A DNA stretch of 37,369 nucleotides from contig PKDH01000047.1 in assembly GCA_002863045.1 (NCBI GenBank), positions 1-37,369 on the forward strand, in the 5' to 3' direction. The stretch's first letter is position 1. Each line of letters opens with the position of its first letter. Positions 35,257-37,369 of the stretch are shown one piece after another. The notes below the pieces were generated by a model. It was not told the DNA's origin. It worked only from the letters and a program-made list of their open reading frames with translations, and ran no database searches. A program made the translations under genes and the position numbers. Source of the stretch: Legionella sp. (lineage in GTDB: Bacteria > Pseudomonadota > Gammaproteobacteria > Legionellales > Legionellaceae).

Positions 35257-35273
35257 CTTAAGGATTTATTAAC
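35257..35273 (-). promoter_or_regulatory. PmrA-box-like element upstream of the helicase-like gene
   Basis: Read on the minus strand, GTTAATAAATCCTTAAG differs from the box of the giant gene at only 2 of 17 positions. It ends 45 nt before ATG 35211. The half sites TTAA-N7-TTAA lie on one face of the helix, fitting a dimeric response regulator such as PmrA. The element also lies 98 nt upstream of udk on the other strand. Confidence 0.6.
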
Positions 35274-35371
35274 TTTTGAGGCACAAAGCATGTTGTTGAT
35301 GGTAAGTTTTAAACGTTGAATTTTTTATCACAAAAGTTTATCATTTCGCCAAATTTTTTATTTGCCCTTTT

Positions 35372-36004
35372 ATGAGCCATTTGCCTATTATTATTGGTAT
35401 TTCAGGTCCTTCTGCCTCAGGTAAAAGCTTGCTGGCTAACACCATTGTCAACGAACTAGGTTCCGAACAAGTGGTGGTGATTTCAGAAGATGCTTATTAC
35501 AAAGACAACTCGCATCTGCCGTTCAAAGAGCGGGAAAAAATCAACTACGACCATCCAAATGCTTTTGACCACACGCTCTTGCATGAACACTTGAAACGAC
35601 TGCGCCAAAATGAAGCAGTCAACATTCCGGTTTATTCACATTCCAAACATTTGCGCTTAGATGAAACACGCCGCGTTGGCCAACATGCCATCATTGTGCT
35701 TGAAGGTATTTTGTTGTTTAGCGAAAAATTGGTGCGTGATATCATGGACATTAAAATTTTCATGTCCACTCCGCTTGATGTGTGTTTAACACGCCGCTTG
35801 AAAAGAGATGTGGTTGAGCGGCAACGTTCTTTTGAATCGGTGGTACATCAATATGAAACCACCGTGCGCCCTATGTATTTACAATTTATTGAGCCTTCTA
35901 GCCGCTATGCAGACATCATTGTGCCAAGAGGTGGCGAAAATCGTATCGCCATTGATATGATACAAGCCAAAATGCGCGAACTATTAGCCATTCATTCCAA
36001 ATAA
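35372..36004 (+). CDS. udk: Uridine/cytidine kinase
   Basis: A 210-residue P-loop kinase that phosphorylates uridine and cytidine to UMP and CMP in pyrimidine salvage. The Walker A motif GPSASGKS is at 12-19. [12 protein letters not shown] (substrate-binding region), [13 protein letters not shown] and the lid-region [12 protein letters not shown] are all as in bacterial Udk (213 residues in E. coli). The start ATG at 35372 gives the standard N-terminus, although no good ribosome site precedes it. fabI starts 11 nt after the stop, so the two are probably co-transcribed. Confidence 0.94.
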   Translation: MSHLPIIIGISGPSASGKSLLANTIVNELGSEQVVVISEDAYYKDNSHLPFKEREKINYDHPNAFDHTLLHEHLKRLRQNEAVNIPVYSHSKHLRLDETRRVGQHAIIVLEGILLFSEKLVRDIMDIKIFMSTPLDVCLTRRLKRDVVERQRSFESVVHQYETTVRPMYLQFIEPSSRYADIIVPRGGENRIAIDMIQAKMRELLAIHSK

Positions 36005-36015
36005 AGGAGCATCAT

Positions 36016-36801
36016 ATGGGCTTTTTACAGGGTAAAAAAGCATTGATCGTAGGGCTTGCAAGCAATCGCTCAATTGCTTATGGCATTGCCAAAGCATTGC
36101 ACGCTCAAGGCGCGGAGCTTGCCTTTACCTATCAAAACGACAAGCTTAAGCAACGCGTTGAAACCATGGCCAAAGAGTTTGACTCAACCCTTACCTTTGC
36201 CTGTGATGTTAGCCAAGATGATGACATCACTGCCCTATTTACCGCACTTTCAGCCCATTGGCCTGCCTTTGATTGCTTGATTCACTCCGTCGCCTTTGCC
36301 CCTGCTGACCAAATCAGTGGTGATTTTACCCAAGCAACCACGCGTGAAGGTTTTAGAATTGCTCATGATGTCAGTGCCTATAGTTTGATTGCGCTCACTA
36401 AAGCGGCACTGCCTTTTATGCAAAATAATAAAGGCAGCATCTTAACACTTAGCTATTATGGCGCTGAGAAAGCCATGCCCAACTACAATGTTATGGGCGT
36501 TGCCAAAGCAAGCCTTGAGGCAAGTGTGCGCTATTTGGCGGCAAGTGTGGGTCGTGCGCATGTTCGTGTGAATGCTATTTCAGCCGGACCCATTAAAACG
36601 CTGGCAGCCGCAGGTATTAAAGATTTTCGTAAAATACAAGCCACTTATGCCCAACACACGCCTTTACAACGCAATGTCACAGCTGAAGAAGTTGGTCACA
36701 CAGCCGCTTTTTTATGCTCTGATTTGGCCTCGGGCATTACCGCAGAAGTTATACACGTTGATGCCGGCTATCATGCAGTAACGATGATGGATGTCGATTA
36801 A
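36016..36801 (+). CDS. fabI: Enoyl-[acyl-carrier-protein] reductase (NADH)
   Basis: A 261-residue short-chain dehydrogenase family enzyme that reduces trans-2-enoyl-ACP in each cycle of fatty acid elongation. The dinucleotide-binding region is [16 protein letters not shown] near residue 13. The FabI form of the active site, Y-x6-K, is YNVMGVAK (Y157, K164), with a second Tyr at 147-148 in LSYYGAEKA. This distinguishes it from other short-chain dehydrogenases, which use Y-x3-[15 protein letters not shown] is the conserved substrate-loop region bound by triclosan-type inhibitors. AAAGGAG before the ATG is the strongest ribosome site in the window. It follows udk by 11 nt. Confidence 0.96.
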   Translation: MGFLQGKKALIVGLASNRSIAYGIAKALHAQGAELAFTYQNDKLKQRVETMAKEFDSTLTFACDVSQDDDITALFTALSAHWPAFDCLIHSVAFAPADQISGDFTQATTREGFRIAHDVSAYSLIALTKAALPFMQNNKGSILTLSYYGAEKAMPNYNVMGVAKASLEASVRYLAASVGRAHVRVNAISAGPIKTLAAAGIKDFRKIQATYAQHTPLQRNVTAEEVGHTAAFLCSDLASGITAEVIHVDAGYHAVTMMDVD

Positions 36802-36853
36802 CTCGCTTTTAGATGAATTTTTGTATATTCTTTGACGATGAATTAATTAAGTT

Positions 36854-36882
36854 TTGACTTACATTACTTCATCTAATAACCT
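36854..36882 (+). promoter_or_regulatory. Possible promoter of the small lipoprotein gene
   Basis: TTGACT (36854-36859) and TAACCT (36877-36882) are 17 nt apart, 30 nt upstream of the lipoprotein start. The -35 is good and the -10 weak. Confidence 0.3.
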
Positions 36883-36912
36883 AAAAAATCATTCATCAAT
36901 GAGGATATCTAT

Positions 36913-37104
36913 ATGAAAAAGATGATTGCTACACTTGCCGCAACATTCCTGTGCTTATCTCTTGCTGCCTGCCAAGAAGGCCCTGCAGAAAAACAAGGTA
37001 GAAAAGTTGATAACACTGTTGAAAAAGTTCAAGACAAATTACAAGACAAAGGACCTGCGCAAAAAGCCGGCGAACGCTTGGACGATATGACTGATAATTC
37101 TTAA
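36913..37104 (+). CDS. Small outer- or inner-membrane lipoprotein
   Basis: A 63-residue precursor with a classic lipoprotein signal: MKKMIATL, hydrophobic core, and lipobox SLAAC with the lipidated Cys at 20. The mature part is about 44 residues, highly charged (Lys, Asp, Glu, Gln) and probably helical (VDNTVEKVQDKLQDKGPAQK). Residue +2 after Cys is Gln, so the Asp-type inner-membrane retention signal is absent and transport to the outer membrane is likely. Size and style recall entericidin-like or stress-linked lipoproteins, but I cannot assign a family. GAGG lies 8 nt before the ATG. It stands alone after fabI. Confidence 0.8.
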   Translation: MKKMIATLAATFLCLSLAACQEGPAEKQGRKVDNTVEKVQDKLQDKGPAQKAGERLDDMTDNS

Positions 37105-37369
37105 GATAATTTCACCTTAGTTAAAGAACTTATTGTGTTCTTGCGCTTTGTACCGAACCATATTTTGATAGTCTAAAATTTCACTTTTTACGTTCTGTAA
37201 GTTGTTCGCAGAACGTAGGCGATTTATCAAATCCAAGCGTGGCCTTTATCCGGTACAAAGTTTTTTGCATTTTGCTTTCTTTAATTAAGTAACCACTCAA
37301 ACTCAACGGCTACCATACCCAAGCGTATAGGTGCTAAGCATAGACATCACCCAGCTTAACCAGCTTATG
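37105..37369. other. Terminal intergenic stretch with nested inverted repeats
   Basis: No reading frame is credible. AAGAAC/GTTCTT (37124-37142) is a small hairpin after the lipoprotein gene. A perfect 10-bp inverted repeat, CTTTGTACCG (37146-37155) and its complement (37251-37260), encloses a second one, ACGTTCTG (37190-37197) with CAGAACGT (37209-37216). It may be a structured RNA, a small mobile-element remnant or chance. Confidence 0.4.

Noticed and set aside
1..37369. CRISPR array, prophage, rRNA operon or complete Dot/Icm gene
   Set aside because: No regularly spaced identical repeats, phage structural genes, rRNA or VirB/Dot structural proteins are visible; only the DotG-type repeat occurs outside its usual protein.

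Overview
The window looks like a chromosomal segment of a host-associated gammaproteobacterium, most probably of the order Legionellales (Legionella, Coxiella, Berkiella and relatives). Base composition is AT-rich. The housekeeping order is gammaproteobacterial: rluC divergent from rne, pgsA followed by tRNA-Gly/Cys/Leu, and prmB-aroC divergent from smrB. Mixed with these genes are proteins typical of amoeba-associated bacteria: two ankyrin-repeat proteins, a protein with DotG/IcmE-type decapeptide repeats, and two very large proteins of unknown function. The order-level assignment is inference from content; no 16S gene is present.

Layout. 331-1512: a membrane-anchored GT2 glycosyltransferase. 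1699-4756 (-): one large ankyrin-type gene split by a single-base frameshift. 4900-5554: debris, namely a C-terminal gene remnant and an internally deleted IS3-family element with intact-looking inverted repeats. 5647-6813: a TetX-like FAD monooxygenase, probably acquired. 6814-7226: no gene, a short repeat. 7227-9730 (-): rluC-HAD phosphatase-pgsA, then tRNA-Gly, tRNA-Cys and tRNA-Leu. 10166-12157: rne with a long leader and a perfect palindromic terminator. 12218-12643 (-): a small membrane protein. 12816-17966 (-): prmB-aroC-asd, then the decapeptide-repeat protein and an ankyrin/cysteine-protease-like protein, all tightly packed. 18070-18627: smrB. 18706-30522: a protein of about 3,940 residues carrying a SecA-like ATPase and a J-domain-like HPD segment. 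30604-35211 (-): a 1,535-residue SF2 helicase-like protein converging on it. 35372-37104: udk, fabI and a small lipoprotein.

The most striking signal is regulatory. The two very large ATPase genes lie tail to tail, yet each start codon is preceded by an almost identical 17-bp box, TTAATAAA(A/T)CCTTAAG plus one flanking base. In both cases the box is followed after exactly 19 nt by a -10-like hexamer, and it lies 45 or 46 nt before the start codon. The box resembles the PmrA-type TTAA-N7-TTAA element known to control Dot/Icm components and effectors in Legionella and Coxiella. I infer that the two genes are co-regulated and may form one uncharacterised, possibly effector-type system. A second cluster places two putative effectors at the end of a prmB-aroC-asd transcription unit.
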